64,000 nucleotides of DNA from CAYRGG01 sp964423745 (GTDB taxonomy: Bacteria; Pseudomonadota; Gammaproteobacteria; Competibacterales; Competibacteraceae), in the NCBI GenBank assembly GCA_964423745.1, contig CAYRGG010000002.1, forward strand, positions 62,001 to 126,000. The letters run 5' to 3'. The notes below the pieces were generated by a model. It saw nothing but the letters and a program-made list of their open reading frames with translations, was not told the DNA's origin and did no database searches. This document shows, in pieces, positions 25,486-34,802 of this stretch (positions within the stretch are counted from its first letter, which is position 1; each line of letters starts with the position of its first letter). A program made the position numbers and the translations under genes.

Positions 25486-27303
25486 GTGATTGCAACCCTT
25501 CGTAATATCGCTATTATCGCCCATGTGGACCATGGCAAGACTACGCTGGTGGACAAGCTCCTACAGCAATCGGGTACTTTAGGCGGACGCGCCGTGCCCC
25601 AAGAACGGATTATGGACTCTAATGATTTGGAACGGGAACGGGGTATTACTATTCTGGCTAAAAATACCGCGCTCCGTTGGCAAGACTATCGGATCAATAT
25701 TGTCGATACTCCCGGACACGCCGATTTTGGTGGCGAGGTAGAACGGGTGCTGTCCATGGTGGATTCGGTGTTGTTATTGGTGGATGCTGTGGATGGTCCT
25801 ATGCCCCAGACCCGCTTCGTCACCCAGAAAGCGTTTGCTATGGGATTTAAACCCATCGTGGTGATCAACAAAATCGATCGTCCCGGTAGCCGACCCCACT
25901 GGGTATTGGACCAGACCTTTGATCTGTTCGACCGCTTAGGCGCTAACGAAGAACAGCTCGACTTCCCGGTCCTTTATGCATCGGCGCTATATGGTTATGC
26001 AAGTCAGGATGAGAATGTGCGAGAAGGGGATATGACGCCCCTATTCGAGGCCATCGTCAAGCATGTGTCACCCCCTGCGGTAGATCTAGAAGGTCCCTTT
26101 CAGCTTCAGGTCAGCTCTCTGGACTACAGCAGTTATGTGGGTGTGATTGGGATTGGCCGTATTCAGCGGGGTAGTATCAAGTCCAATACGCCGGTAGTGA
26201 TTGTCGATCGGGAGAATAATCGCCGCAACGGTCGCATTCTGCAAATTTTAGGGTTTCATGGCATTGAACGTGTGGAGTTTCCTGAAGCCAGCGCCGGCGA
26301 TATTATTGCTTTCACCGGTGTGGATAATTTAGGCATCTCTGATACCTTGTGCGATCCGACTCAAGTGGAGACATTACCGCCCTTGAGCGTCGACGAACCT
26401 ACCGTCAGCATGACTTTTCAGGTTAATAATTCCCCCTTTGCTGGTCGAGAAGGAAAATATCTGACCAGTCGACAGATTCGTGACCGCCTGCAACGGGAAT
26501 TGATCCACAATGTGGCTCTCAGTGTGGAAGATACCGACGATCCTGATCGATTTAGAGTTTCCGGGCGAGGCGAGTTACATCTATCCATATTGATTGAAAA
26601 CATGCGCCGAGAAGGTTATGAGCTGGGGGTATCTCGTCCTGAAGTGATTATTCGCGAGATCGACGGTGAATCCTGCGAACCCTATGAACAACTCACCGTC
26701 GACGTGGAAGAACAGCATCAAGGCGCGGTGATGGAAAAGCTCGGAACCCGTCGTGCTGAATTACAGGCCATGCAACCAGACGGCAAGGGTAGGGTGCGGC
26801 TCGATTATATGATCCCCGCTCGGGGTTTGATCGGTTTCCAAACCGAGTTTCTTACCGCCACCTCGGGTACCGGGCTGATCTATCATGTGTTCGATCACTA
26901 TGGTCCCTTTAAAAAGGGTGCTATCGCCAACCGCAATAACGGCGTACTGATTGCCAATGGAGCCGGTAAAGCTCTCGCCTATGCGTTGTTTAATCTGCAG
27001 GAGCGGGGCAAGCTTTTTATCGGACCAGGGGAGGAGGTCTACGAAGGCATGATTGTGGGTATCCATTCCCGAGACAACGACTTAGTGGTAAATCCGCTCA
27101 AGGCTAAACAGCTTACTAATATCCGCGCTGCTGGTAGCGATGAGAATATTATCTTGACTCCACCGATCCGCCTTAGCCTAGAACAAGCCCTGGAATTTAT
27201 CGATGACGATGAATTGGTGGAGGTAACTCCGGCTTCTATTCGTTTACGTAAAAAGTTATTGCTGGAGCATGAACGTAAGCGAGCGTCGCGGAAAAGCGCT
27301 TAA
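25486..27303 (+). CDS. typA: Ribosome-associated GTPase TypA/BipA
   Basis: This 605-residue translational GTPase is full length. G1 is AHVDHGKTTLVDKLL (about residues 12-26), G3 is DTPGHADFGGEVERV, and G4 is NKIDRPGSRP. Domain II, an EF-G-like domain III, domain V and the BipA-specific C-terminal domain (about 485-600, ANRNNGVLIANGAGKALAYA) follow. BipA binds the ribosome like EF-G and supports 50S assembly and growth under stress or cold. It starts at GTG (MIATLRNIAIIAHVDHG aligns with the E. coli start). It appears monocistronic. Confidence 0.97.
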   Translation: MIATLRNIAIIAHVDHGKTTLVDKLLQQSGTLGGRAVPQERIMDSNDLERERGITILAKNTALRWQDYRINIVDTPGHADFGGEVERVLSMVDSVLLLVDAVDGPMPQTRFVTQKAFAMGFKPIVVINKIDRPGSRPHWVLDQTFDLFDRLGANEEQLDFPVLYASALYGYASQDENVREGDMTPLFEAIVKHVSPPAVDLEGPFQLQVSSLDYSSYVGVIGIGRIQRGSIKSNTPVVIVDRENNRRNGRILQILGFHGIERVEFPEASAGDIIAFTGVDNLGISDTLCDPTQVETLPPLSVDEPTVSMTFQVNNSPFAGREGKYLTSRQIRDRLQRELIHNVALSVEDTDDPDRFRVSGRGELHLSILIENMRREGYELGVSRPEVIIREIDGESCEPYEQLTVDVEEQHQGAVMEKLGTRRAELQAMQPDGKGRVRLDYMIPARGLIGFQTEFLTATSGTGLIYHVFDHYGPFKKGAIANRNNGVLIANGAGKALAYALFNLQERGKLFIGPGEEVYEGMIVGIHSRDNDLVVNPLKAKQLTNIRAAGSDENIILTPPIRLSLEQALEFIDDDELVEVTPASIRLRKKLLLEHERKRASRKSA

Positions 27304-27330
27304 TCAACCAACGGCCGGTGGCGGCAATGA

Positions 27331-27396
27331 TTAATCCTGCACCCCAAGACTGCCGCCGGTTTCCAAATAGCGCTCGTAGGCTTCCTGCGAAAACAT
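27331..27396 (-). other. 21-codon frame, possible gene-end fragment
   Basis: A 21-codon frame (MFSQEAYERYLETGGSLGVQD) starts one base after the stop of the 130-residue membrane protein gene (TAG-G-ATG) and is downstream of it on the same strand. Its composition is protein-like and the same frame stays open a little upstream (DCFGRTR). It could be a translationally coupled small protein or the surviving C-terminus of a deleted gene. No family was recognised. Confidence 0.3.
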
Positions 27397-27397
27397 C

Positions 27398-27790
27398 CTA
27401 GTTCTGCCAAAGCAATCGAATCGATAAGACAATACTCAAGAAACAAATTACCCAAAAAACAACTGGCGCTGCACCACCTTTAAATTTAAGTCCAGCTAAT
27501 TCAAACTCTAATTCTCCAACTGAAATTCTTAAAATCAACGTAACGAAAAGCGCACCGAGTCCCGCCATGGGTATGCCGACTAAAACTGGGAATTGTTCGC
27601 TTATTAGGATCTGCCAATAATCTCCCTCAGTTTTATGAACCGTGGATAACTTAACGAGGGCAAACACCCCAAAAATAGTCAAAATAATAATAACAATCCA
27701 GCTCATGATGATTTGTAACTTTTGTGTGTGTGGATCGCTTTGTTCTCGTTGAAGTTTATCTGAGCCTTGTTCTGACATGGTTTTTCTCAT
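27398..27790 (-). CDS. Hypothetical membrane protein
   Basis: This 130-residue protein has a hydrophilic N-terminal tail of about 25 residues. Three predicted membrane segments follow (about 28-48 IMSWIVIIILTIFGVFALV, 68-87 FPVLVGIPMAGLGALFVTLI, 108-126 VVFWVICFLSIVLSIRLL), separated by a short segment VGELEFELAGLKFKGGAAP. No family was recognised. Similar three-helix proteins with an ELEFELAGLKFKGA motif occur as stand-alone genes in various bacteria. A second ATG at 27778 is an equally possible start. Confidence 0.6.
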   Translation of the reverse strand: MRKTMSEQGSDKLQREQSDPHTQKLQIIMSWIVIIILTIFGVFALVKLSTVHKTEGDYWQILISEQFPVLVGIPMAGLGALFVTLILRISVGELEFELAGLKFKGGAAPVVFWVICFLSIVLSIRLLWQN

Positions 27791-27899
27791 CAGTCTGATT
27801 CTTATTTAGGTCATAGGCATTCTGCTTATCAGCTGTACTTGACCCCATTGCTATGATAATAGACATCATGAAATATAAAGGCTAACACCGGTGTTTCTT

Positions 27900-28544
27900 A
27901 TGACTGATTACACCCAACCTGACATAACTCACTCAGCGTTGCTGACCATTGATGTTCAAAATGATTTCACCATGCCCGGCGCACCGGCCGAGATAGGGGG
28001 CACCTATCAACTTTTGCCGATTTTACACACTATTGCAGACGCTTATCGATACGCTAAATTGCCCGTCATTCATGTGGTCCGGCTCTATCTGCCTGATGGT
28101 TCCAACGCGGAATTGTGTCGCAGGAACCTCTTAAAGTCAGGTACTACGTTGGTTTGCCCAGGGACGGATGGTGCTGAGTTGGTGGATGGCCTCAAACCTA
28201 CTCCCACTATTCGACTTGATGCTGACAAACTGCTCAAAGGTCTTTTACAACCCGTGGCAGAAAACGAATGGATTATGTACAAACCGCGCTGGGGGGCCTT
28301 CTATAAAACACCCCTTGAAGAGCATTTGGCTGAACTTGCAGTCACTTCTTTAACCATTGTCGGATGTAACTATCCTAATTGCCCTCGCACCACCCTGTAC
28401 GAGGCCAGTGAAAGGGACTTTCGAATCTGTCTAGTGGAGGATGCGGTCTCGGGACTTGACGAGAGAGGGTGTCAGGAGATGCGTGATATCGGTGTTCACT
28501 TGCAATCTAGCCATGTATTGCTGGATCAATTAAATCAGCTGTGA
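27900..28544 (+). CDS. Isochorismatase-family cysteine hydrolase
   Basis: This 214-residue hydrolase shows the complete catalytic triad of the family: Asp in LLTIDVQNDF (about 17), Lys in MYKPRWGAF (about 126) and Cys in LTIVGCNYPNCPRTTLYEASERDF (about 158). The family includes nicotinamidases, ureidoacrylate amidohydrolases and N-carbamoyl hydrolases, and the sequence does not decide between them. I chose the ATG at 27900; a GTG three codons upstream is possible. Its neighbours give no pathway clue. Confidence 0.85.
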   Translation: MTDYTQPDITHSALLTIDVQNDFTMPGAPAEIGGTYQLLPILHTIADAYRYAKLPVIHVVRLYLPDGSNAELCRRNLLKSGTTLVCPGTDGAELVDGLKPTPTIRLDADKLLKGLLQPVAENEWIMYKPRWGAFYKTPLEEHLAELAVTSLTIVGCNYPNCPRTTLYEASERDFRICLVEDAVSGLDERGCQEMRDIGVHLQSSHVLLDQLNQL

Positions 28545-28642
28545 TGCCGAAAAGCTTATAAATATTCATATTGGCACGGTCAACTCCTTTGAGCCTAGAG
28601 CAAATCCTTGAGTTTTTCGACCACGATTATTTTTGAGTGCTA

Positions 28643-28660
28643 ATAACTAAAATTAGTTAT
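28643..28660. repeat. Perfect 18-bp palindrome between convergent genes
   Basis: ATAACTAA and TTAGTTAT flank an AA centre, forming an almost loop-free palindrome (28643-28660) in the 173-base gap after the isochorismatase-family gene and before the DUF5615 gene end. There is no T-run. It may be a binding site or part of a transcription-ending structure shared by the convergent genes. Confidence 0.25.
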
Positions 28661-28717
28661 CGAAGGATTTTGAGCAATGGGTTAAAGTGCTGACTTAGAA
28701 GTAATTTGTTGTCTTTG

Positions 28718-29056
28718 CTAGGACAAATTCAATATCAACAAAGATTCTTCAGGATCAGCTATAAATGCCTCGATACGGGCAATTGAATCTAGTAATAATT
28801 GGCAAATTATAGAAGTGCCTGCATTTCCGACCTTTAGCCAAATGACTTTAGGTGGTGCTCCATAAATAAAACTTCTTTGCCGAAAATCATCATCCTTGGA
28901 TACTACAATATAACCATCTTTTTTAGCCAGGTTCCAAATTTGGGTATCCGTATATCCCCTCATACCTAGCAGATCCACATGGCTGCTATCGGGGAACGCA
29001 GCGTTTAAGTAGCCAATTAGTTTTGGACTTAGATTTTCATCAAGCAACAACTTCAC
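28718..29056 (-). CDS. DUF5615 PIN-like toxin of a DUF433/DUF5615 pair
   Basis: This 112-residue protein is a Mut7-C/PIN-like nuclease-fold protein: LLLDENLSPKLIGYLNAAFPDSSHV (acidic residues at positions 5-6), then WNLAKKDGYIVVSKDDDFRQRSF (acidic cluster about 56-60) and an aliphatic C-terminal half. DUF5615 is the toxin-like partner of DUF433 antitoxins. Its start overlaps the stop of the DUF433 gene by four bases, so the two are translationally coupled. A second, intact pair of the same type occurs at 39417-40016. Confidence 0.85.
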   Translation of the reverse strand: MKLLLDENLSPKLIGYLNAAFPDSSHVDLLGMRGYTDTQIWNLAKKDGYIVVSKDDDFRQRSFIYGAPPKVIWLKVGNAGTSIICQLLLDSIARIEAFIADPEESLLILNLS

Positions 29057-29280
29057 GCGTCGTAACCGGCTGCTAAACGTCGTTCACGGGCCGCAGCAAA
29101 AGCAAGAGCAGCCCGAATATGTTTGGGATTAAGGTTTGGGAAATCTTCAAGAATCTCAGCTTCCGACATACCGCCAGCCAGATATTCCAAAATATCGTAC
29201 ACAGTAATACGAGTTCCCCTGATGCAGGGTTTGCCCCTGCGGATGTCGGGTGTTATGGCGATATACTCTTCAAAGTTCAT
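29053..29280 (-). CDS. DUF433 antitoxin
   Basis: This 75-residue protein has the full DUF433 pattern: EYIAITPDIRRGKPCIRGTRI, then TVYDILEYLAGGMSEAEILEDFPNLNPKHIRAALAFAA, a winged-helix-like DNA-binding fold. It is upstream of and overlaps the DUF5615 gene, as expected for an antitoxin that also represses the operon. Confidence 0.88.
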   Translation of the reverse strand: MNFEEYIAITPDIRRGKPCIRGTRITVYDILEYLAGGMSEAEILEDFPNLNPKHIRAALAFAAARERRLAAGYDA

Positions 29281-29602
29281 TGAATGTGCCTATAGGTTTG
29301 TTTTCAACACAGACCACTAAGCTGTATGACGTACTTGGCTTTTCTGCTAGTTGCTTTTCCCGTAGTTCGGCGGATGGAAAAGGGAGTTGTAATGTACCTC
29401 AAATTGCTTTTGGCTGAGCTTAAATCTGCTGAATAGCTTGATAGTTTTCTGGTTTGGTATGTCGTATTTTAATTACCATACACTATAACATAGTGAAACC
29501 CGATAGCTGATTCGCGGAATTCTGCTTCAATTTTTGGTATTCCTAAGGTAAATACAGCATTCTGTCCCTTTAACATCAAAGACAGATTGCCATACCCAAA
29601 TT
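29281..29602. other. Gene-poor 320-base region with a 35-codon fragment
   Basis: No complete gene is visible. On the minus strand, 29469-29576 encodes 35 codons (MLKGQNAVFTLGIPKIEAEF then RESAIGFHYVIVYGN) that look protein-like and continue upstream in frame for a few codons (KFGYGNLSL). It lacks a ribosome-binding site and matches no family I know, so I treat it as a possible gene fragment. The rest should hold the promoter of the DUF433/DUF5615 operon. Confidence 0.3.
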
Positions 29603-29605
29603 TTT

Positions 29606-29628
29606 AAAAACGCTTAAGGCTCCTAAGC
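29606..29628 (-). terminator. Intrinsic terminator of the nitrate-assimilation operon
   Basis: On the minus strand, GCTTAGG and CTTAAGC (29612-29628) form a 7-bp stem with one G-T pair and a 3-base loop, followed by GTTTTT. The structure overlaps the cobA stop codon, so transcription of the six-gene operon probably ends right at the last codon. Confidence 0.5.
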
Positions 29629-30459
29629 TGCTTTCAAGGACGCGACTAGCGATTCAATCGATACACTCTCACCAAACCAAGCTAGGCGTTGGTGTAGACT
29701 GACGATGTTGCCGATGATGATCAAGGACGGTCCTAGTGCATTGTGGTTTTGGGCCAAGGCTGGAAGAGTGGCTAGAGTGCCCTCCATAACCCGCTGCTCG
29801 GGACGGGTGCCGTTTTCCACAATGGCCGCAGGCATATCACCCGCCATACCGTGCTCGCACAGCTTTTGACAGATGTCAGGCAACGTCTGCAAACCCATGT
29901 AAAACACTACCGTTTGATTGCCGTTTACTAATCCTTGCCAATCCAGGTTCAATTCATATCCCGCACGACGATGGCCAGTGACAAAGGTAACGCTTTGAGC
30001 ATGATCCCGGTGGGTCAAGGGAATACCTGCATAAGCAGCGCAACCTGCTGCTGCCGTAATACCGGGGACCACCTGATAAGCAATGCCTGCGTTGCTCAAA
30101 GCTTCTAATTCCTCGCCGCCACGGCCAAAGATGAACGGATCGCCGCCTTTAAGACGGCAGACTTGCCTGCCGGACCGCGCCAGATCGATCATTAGTTGAT
30201 TAATCTCATCTTGTAATAGCGCATGGTGGTTGCAGCGCTTGCCCACATAGATACGTTCAGCGTTTGGGTGGGTGTATTCCATAACTCCGTTGCTTACCAG
30301 GTTGTCATAGAGCACCACGTCGGCGGTCTGCAACAGCTTTACTGCTCGCATGGTCAACAGGTCTGGATCGCCGGGGCCTGCACCAATAAGAAACACCTCA
30401 CCCTGGGGTTGCATAGGGCATACGTTATTTTGATGCCCATGTAGAGATAAATTGTTCAT
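29623..30459 (-). CDS. cobA: Uroporphyrinogen-III C-methyltransferase (siroheme synthesis)
   Basis: This 278-residue SUMT adds two methyl groups from S-adenosylmethionine to uroporphyrinogen III, giving precorrin-2 for siroheme. Motifs are VFLIGAGPGDPDLLTMRAVK (about 23-42), VLYDNLVS, RLKGGDPFIFGRGGEE (about 103-118), VVPGITAAAGCAAYAGIPLTHRD and TVVFYMG. It lacks the CysG oxidase/ferrochelatase half. It is the last gene of the nitrate operon, 15 bases after nasA, where it supplies the siroheme that NirB needs. Confidence 0.94.
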   Translation of the reverse strand: MNNLSLHGHQNNVCPMQPQGEVFLIGAGPGDPDLLTMRAVKLLQTADVVLYDNLVSNGVMEYTHPNAERIYVGKRCNHHALLQDEINQLMIDLARSGRQVCRLKGGDPFIFGRGGEELEALSNAGIAYQVVPGITAAAGCAAYAGIPLTHRDHAQSVTFVTGHRRAGYELNLDWQGLVNGNQTVVFYMGLQTLPDICQKLCEHGMAGDMPAAIVENGTRPEQRVMEGTLATLPALAQNHNALGPSLIIIGNIVSLHQRLAWFGESVSIESLVASLKAA

Positions 30460-30474
30460 AACATCTCCTAAATT

Positions 30475-33198
30475 CTAAGCAGCGCCCGCCGCGTTTACCT
30501 GTCGAATGATGTTTTGCAGCTCAGGAATACAAGAACCGCAGTTGGTGCCTGCCTTAAGAGTGCCGCCTAGGGCGTCGGTGGTGATTAAACCTTGTTGGGA
30601 AATAGCCGTCATTAAGGTGTTCAAGCCCACGCCAAAACAGGCGCAGACTGTGCGTCCGGCATCCTGTTGACCAGATTGGGAACGGCCACTGAGTAAACTG
30701 CGACGTTGATCGTTATCAAGATCATCAGCAAATAAGTTGCTGAGCCAGCCCCGGGGTGGTAACTCCTGAGAGGGGCCGACGAATAAGCAGAACTGTAACT
30801 TGCTTTGATCAATTCCAGCGCACCGGTAGCGTCCTGCTGCCATATCCCGATATTCCAACCATTCCAACGTGGATTGTGTCCCCAGTATAGATTCACTCCA
30901 GATGCGCCAATCGGTCGGTATTGTTTCTCCGGCGATTTCATAGCGCCAACAGGCTTTTCCTCGCACCCGAACCCAGTAACTGCAAGCGTCCAGAGTGAGG
31001 CTGTGCAAGGGTTGGCGGGTCAGTATAAAACCGTGCCAGGCGGGTTTATAGGGCGTCACCTGGATCGGGGTATGTTTAGACTCCGGTTGACCGGAGAACG
31101 GATCCACCACAGGATTGACCAGTGTATTGATACGGCCATGGCTGGCATAGGGGCTACACCAATGCATGGGAACAAACACCGAGCCCAAGCGTTGCTGCTG
31201 GCTGATTTGGGCTCTTACAATGGCGCTTCCCCAGCGGCTGTTAACGGTCATCAACGCACCATCATCGATACCATAGTCAGCGGCATCCTGGGGATGAATT
31301 TCGCCATAGGGTTCAGGGGTATGGTCTGCCAATCGGGGTGATTTGCCGGTGCGGGTCATGGTATGCCACTGATCCCGCACCCGTCCGGTATTGAGCACCA
31401 GAGGATAAGCTAGATCAGGCGCATGGGCTGGGCGGCGTGGTCCTACAGCGACAAAGCGAGCCTGACCCGAGGCATGATAATAACGGCCGTCGCCTAGTAG
31501 CCGCCCTGTGCCGGTGCGGCGGTTCGGCAGCACGGGCCAGCGCACCGGTTTTAAAGCGTTATACCCATTCTCGCTGAGGTTGGCCAGGGCGCTGATGTCA
31601 AAGCTCCGGGAACCGTGGTTCTCAAACCCTGACAGGGCTGCATGCTCGCGGAAAATGGCTGCCGGACTTGCGTAGTCAAAGGCGCTGCCGTAGCCCATGC
31701 GTTTGGCGACTTGACTGATGATCCACCAATCCGGTCGTGCTTCACCAGGGATTGGCAAAAACCCCCGCTGGCGCGAGATACAACGTTCGGAGTTGGTGAC
31801 TGTGCCGTCCTTCTCGCCCCAAGCTAAGGCAGGCAAGCGAATATGCGCAAGGGTAGCAGTATCGGTGTTATCCACCACATCAGAAACCACCACTAGATCG
31901 CAGCGTTGTAAAGCTGCCTTAACGCGGTCAGCGTCGGGTAGGCTCACCAGAGGGTTGGTAGCCATAATCCAAACCGCTTTGATGACGCCCCCATCAATAG
32001 CCTGGAAAAGATCCACAGCCTTAAGTCCGGGTCCTTGGGTCATGCGGGGTGGGTGAGTTAATCTATTGAAAGCAAGTTCTTCTTGCAGCAAGGGGGTATG
32101 CCAAAAGCGGCGTACCCGGTCTATATGCTCGGCGCTAAAGCCCATATGGGCAGCGAGCTGAGTGGCAAGCCCTCCCACCTCTCGCCCCCCCATGGCATTG
32201 GGCTGGCCGGTGACGGAAAAGGGTCCCATTCCCGGTTTGCCAATGCGGTCGGTGAGCAAATGACAGTTGATGATCGCGTTGACTTTATCACTGCCATAGG
32301 ATGACTGGTTAACCCCCTGGGAGTAAACGGTAACGCTTTTTTCGGTGGCGCAAAACGACCAGAATAAAGCCCGTACTTCCGCTTCACTGACGCCGCAATA
32401 TCTTGCAACGGCGGTGATGTCAGGCGCAACCTGACGGGCGCTTTCTAAAGCTTCCTGATAGCCTGTAGCGCGGTTTTCTAGGGTGTCCCAGGCAATGGGG
32501 TAATGCTGTTCCAGATAAACCAATAGGCCATTGAACAGCACCGTATCACTGCCGGGGGCAATGCCGAGGTGTAGGTCTGCAATGTCGCAAGTGGCGGTGC
32601 GGCGCGGGTCTATAACGATGACTTTCAAGTGGGGGTTGCTGTGTTTGGCCTGAGCCAAACGCTGATAGAGCACTGGATGGCACCAGGCTAGATTGGATCC
32701 CACCAGCACCACCAAGTCAGCTTCCTCTAAGTCCTCATAGTTGCCGGGTACCGTATCGCTGCCAAAGGCGCGTTGCTGGCCGACGACGCTGGAGGCCATA
32801 CACAGCCGGGAGTTGGTGTCGATGTTGGATGCGCCGATAAACCCTTTCATGAGTTTATTGGCCACATAGTAGTCTTCGGTCAGCAATTGCCCGGAGACAT
32901 AAAAGGCCACTGCCTGGGGACCATGCTGGTGGATCACTCGTTTGAAACCCTCGGCTACGCTATCCAGCGCGTTCTCCCAAGTGACCCGCTCACCATTCAT
33001 CTCCGGGTACAAAAGGCGTCCCTGAATATCCACGGTTTCTCCCAACGCCGAGCCTTTGGAGCACAGACGACCGCGATTGGCCGGGTGAGCACTATCACCT
33101 TTGACGATGACTCTAGCGTCGCCCGCACGTTGAGCGATGATGCCGCAACCAACGCCGCAATAGGGGCAGGTAGTGTGGACAGGAGATGAATATTGCAC
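30475..33198 (-). CDS. nasA: Assimilatory nitrate reductase catalytic subunit
   Basis: This 907-residue molybdoenzyme reduces nitrate to nitrite in the cytoplasm. The N-terminal 4Fe-4S site is CPYCGVGCG (about 11-19) with the fourth Cys in RLCSKG (about 46). The bis-MGD-binding domains follow (VLVGSNLAWCHPV, NINSRLCMASS-like DTNSRLCMASS) and then the molydopterin-dinucleotide domain. The last 60 residues add a BFD-type 2Fe-2S domain (VCACFGVG about 855, then GTNCGSC about 890), typical of NasA that takes electrons from a flavoprotein subunit. It starts at GTG with TAGGAGA overlapping the preceding stop. No Tat signal is present. Confidence 0.95.
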   Translation of the reverse strand: MQYSSPVHTTCPYCGVGCGIIAQRAGDARVIVKGDSAHPANRGRLCSKGSALGETVDIQGRLLYPEMNGERVTWENALDSVAEGFKRVIHQHGPQAVAFYVSGQLLTEDYYVANKLMKGFIGASNIDTNSRLCMASSVVGQQRAFGSDTVPGNYEDLEEADLVVLVGSNLAWCHPVLYQRLAQAKHSNPHLKVIVIDPRRTATCDIADLHLGIAPGSDTVLFNGLLVYLEQHYPIAWDTLENRATGYQEALESARQVAPDITAVARYCGVSEAEVRALFWSFCATEKSVTVYSQGVNQSSYGSDKVNAIINCHLLTDRIGKPGMGPFSVTGQPNAMGGREVGGLATQLAAHMGFSAEHIDRVRRFWHTPLLQEELAFNRLTHPPRMTQGPGLKAVDLFQAIDGGVIKAVWIMATNPLVSLPDADRVKAALQRCDLVVVSDVVDNTDTATLAHIRLPALAWGEKDGTVTNSERCISRQRGFLPIPGEARPDWWIISQVAKRMGYGSAFDYASPAAIFREHAALSGFENHGSRSFDISALANLSENGYNALKPVRWPVLPNRRTGTGRLLGDGRYYHASGQARFVAVGPRRPAHAPDLAYPLVLNTGRVRDQWHTMTRTGKSPRLADHTPEPYGEIHPQDAADYGIDDGALMTVNSRWGSAIVRAQISQQQRLGSVFVPMHWCSPYASHGRINTLVNPVVDPFSGQPESKHTPIQVTPYKPAWHGFILTRQPLHSLTLDACSYWVRVRGKACWRYEIAGETIPTDWRIWSESILGTQSTLEWLEYRDMAAGRYRCAGIDQSKLQFCLFVGPSQELPPRGWLSNLFADDLDNDQRRSLLSGRSQSGQQDAGRTVCACFGVGLNTLMTAISQQGLITTDALGGTLKAGTNCGSCIPELQNIIRQVNAAGAA

Positions 33199-33210
33199 AG
33201 TGTTTGTCTC

Positions 33211-34437
33211 CTAGACCGCTTCTTGCAGATACGCACGGCCAAAAACCAACTGTTCCCGCAGTGGTTTAATATCAACACCGTCGCACATCAACTGGTAGTA
33301 CCAAGGTCCGTCCTGGGTGTCACCGAATAGCACAGTACCCTGTAGGCGATTATCCCGGATCACCAGTTTCCGGTAGATACTATGACTTGGATCCTGAAAC
33401 ACCAGTACTTCGCAGTCAGTGTGTTTGCCTAAATCACCGGCGGAGAAAAGGTCGATGCCGCTGACTTTGAGCTGAGTGGCGATTACGCAGCTGCGGTAGC
33501 GGCTCACCCCCGATTCTGCCAAGTGATTGGCGCACACTTGCGCCTGTCGCCACAATGGCGCCACTAGACCATAGGTGGCGCCGCGATGCTGAACGCATTC
33601 GCCCACAGCATAGATGCGCGGATCGAAAGTCTGCAGAGTATCATTCACTAGCACGCCCCGCTCACAGGGCAGTCGTGCTGTTTTGGCTAGCTCCATATTA
33701 GGACGTACGCCGGCGGCCATCACGACTAGATCGGCAGGAATTTCAGACCCGTCGGCAAAAACCACGCCGGTAACCTTCTGGGAACCTAAGATAGCGGTTG
33801 TATCCGCCGATAGCTGAAAATGCAAACCCCGCCGCTGTAAATTTTCCTTAAGCAAGCTACCCGCCACCGTATCCAGTTGCCGTTCCATAAGCGTATCGCT
33901 GCGATGCACCACGGTGACATCTAGCCCCCGCTTGAGTAAACCATGGGCGGCTTCTAGTCCCAGCAAACCACCCCCGATGACCACGGCTCGCTGTTGCTGG
34001 CCGTGGGCGCGGTGTAGCATGTGGTGGACGTCGTCGAGATCCCGAAAGGTCATGATGCCCTCTAGATCCGCACCCGGTACAGGTAGCTTGATAGGGTAAG
34101 AGCCTGTGGCCAGCACAAGCCGCTCATAGCCAGCTTCGCTGCCGTCTGCGGCGATGACCCGGCGGCGTCCGCGATCAATGCGCATCACTGGATTACCGGT
34201 ATGAAGGGTAATATTGCGGTCTTTGTACCAAGTCCGATCGTGGGTGAGGACTTGGGAGAGATCCGCTTCACCGGCCAAATAGGGTGACAGTAAAATCCGG
34301 TTGTAACTCCCATGGGGTTCCGCGCCAAACACAGTAATCTGATAATGGTCCGGGGCGAGTTTAAGCAGTTCTTCCAAGGTGCGTACACCGGCCATGCCAT
34401 TGCCGATCAGCACCAAACGGGGTTTCTTGACGGTCAT
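33211..34437 (-). CDS. FAD/NAD(P)H-dependent electron-transfer subunit of assimilatory nitrate reductase
   Basis: This 408-residue flavoprotein resembles the N-terminal diaphorase half of NirB but is a separate gene. It has an FAD motif VLIGNGMAGVRTLEELL, NAD motif VVIGGGLLGLEAAHGLL (about 144-160), the second FAD motif PRIYAVGECVQHRG (about 275) and a C-terminal NirB-like FAD domain, but no siroheme or BFD Cys clusters. Position between nirD and nasA points to the NADH-dehydrogenase subunit of nitrate reductase (called NasC in Klebsiella, NasB in Bacillus). I chose the ATG at 34437, which overlaps the nirD stop (ATGA) and has GGGAG upstream. Confidence 0.88.
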   Translation of the reverse strand: MTVKKPRLVLIGNGMAGVRTLEELLKLAPDHYQITVFGAEPHGSYNRILLSPYLAGEADLSQVLTHDRTWYKDRNITLHTGNPVMRIDRGRRRVIAADGSEAGYERLVLATGSYPIKLPVPGADLEGIMTFRDLDDVHHMLHRAHGQQQRAVVIGGGLLGLEAAHGLLKRGLDVTVVHRSDTLMERQLDTVAGSLLKENLQRRGLHFQLSADTTAILGSQKVTGVVFADGSEIPADLVVMAAGVRPNMELAKTARLPCERGVLVNDTLQTFDPRIYAVGECVQHRGATYGLVAPLWRQAQVCANHLAESGVSRYRSCVIATQLKVSGIDLFSAGDLGKHTDCEVLVFQDPSHSIYRKLVIRDNRLQGTVLFGDTQDGPWYYQLMCDGVDIKPLREQLVFGRAYLQEAV

Positions 34438-34802
34438 AACTGCTCCCATACTTGTACCATGCCCTGGTTTACCTGCACATCAAACACCGTCAGGTGCACT
34501 GTGTCATCCTCCAGACAGTGACCGTCCTTAAGACTAAAGTGCTGTTTATAAATGGGTGAAGCCACCATCAATTCCCCTTTGACGTCGCCGACAATACCCC
34601 GAGATAACACCGAGGCGTTGCTAAATGGATCGATATTATCGATGGCGTAAAGGGTTTGCTCAGGTTCTTCGGGGAGATGAAACACCGCCACATGACGATT
34701 CCCCACCAACGCACAAATACCCACCTCGGGCACTAACTGGTCTAGCGGACAGATATCCACCCAAGCCGCACTGGCTTTCTGAAGACGATCCATGACCTGC
34801 AT
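34434..34802 (-). CDS. nirD: Nitrite reductase small subunit NirD
   Basis: This 122-residue protein has the NirD Rieske-like fold: WVDICPLDQLVPEVGICALV, VAVFHLPEEPEQTLYAIDNIDPFSNASVLSRGIVGDVKG, then VASPIYKQHFSLKDGHCLED. The Cys/His pairs of true Rieske proteins are absent, as is usual for NirD, so it binds no cluster of its own. It partners NirB. It overlaps nirB by one base (TAATG) and the downstream flavoprotein gene by four, so the three are translationally coupled. Confidence 0.93.
   Translation of the reverse strand: MQVMDRLQKASAAWVDICPLDQLVPEVGICALVGNRHVAVFHLPEEPEQTLYAIDNIDPFSNASVLSRGIVGDVKGELMVASPIYKQHFSLKDGHCLEDDTVHLTVFDVQVNQGMVQVWEQL

Noticed and set aside
27304..27365. GGCGGCA/TGCCGCC inverted repeat after typA as its terminator
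   Set aside because: The stem is only about 7 bp with a loop over 30 bases and no proper T-run, so I could not support a terminator.
33211..34437. Possible nirB fragment created by duplication or a split gene
   Set aside because: It has a complete two-domain flavoprotein, an overlapping start with good ribosome-binding site and lies beside nasA, as the dedicated nitrate reductase flavoprotein subunit does in other bacteria.
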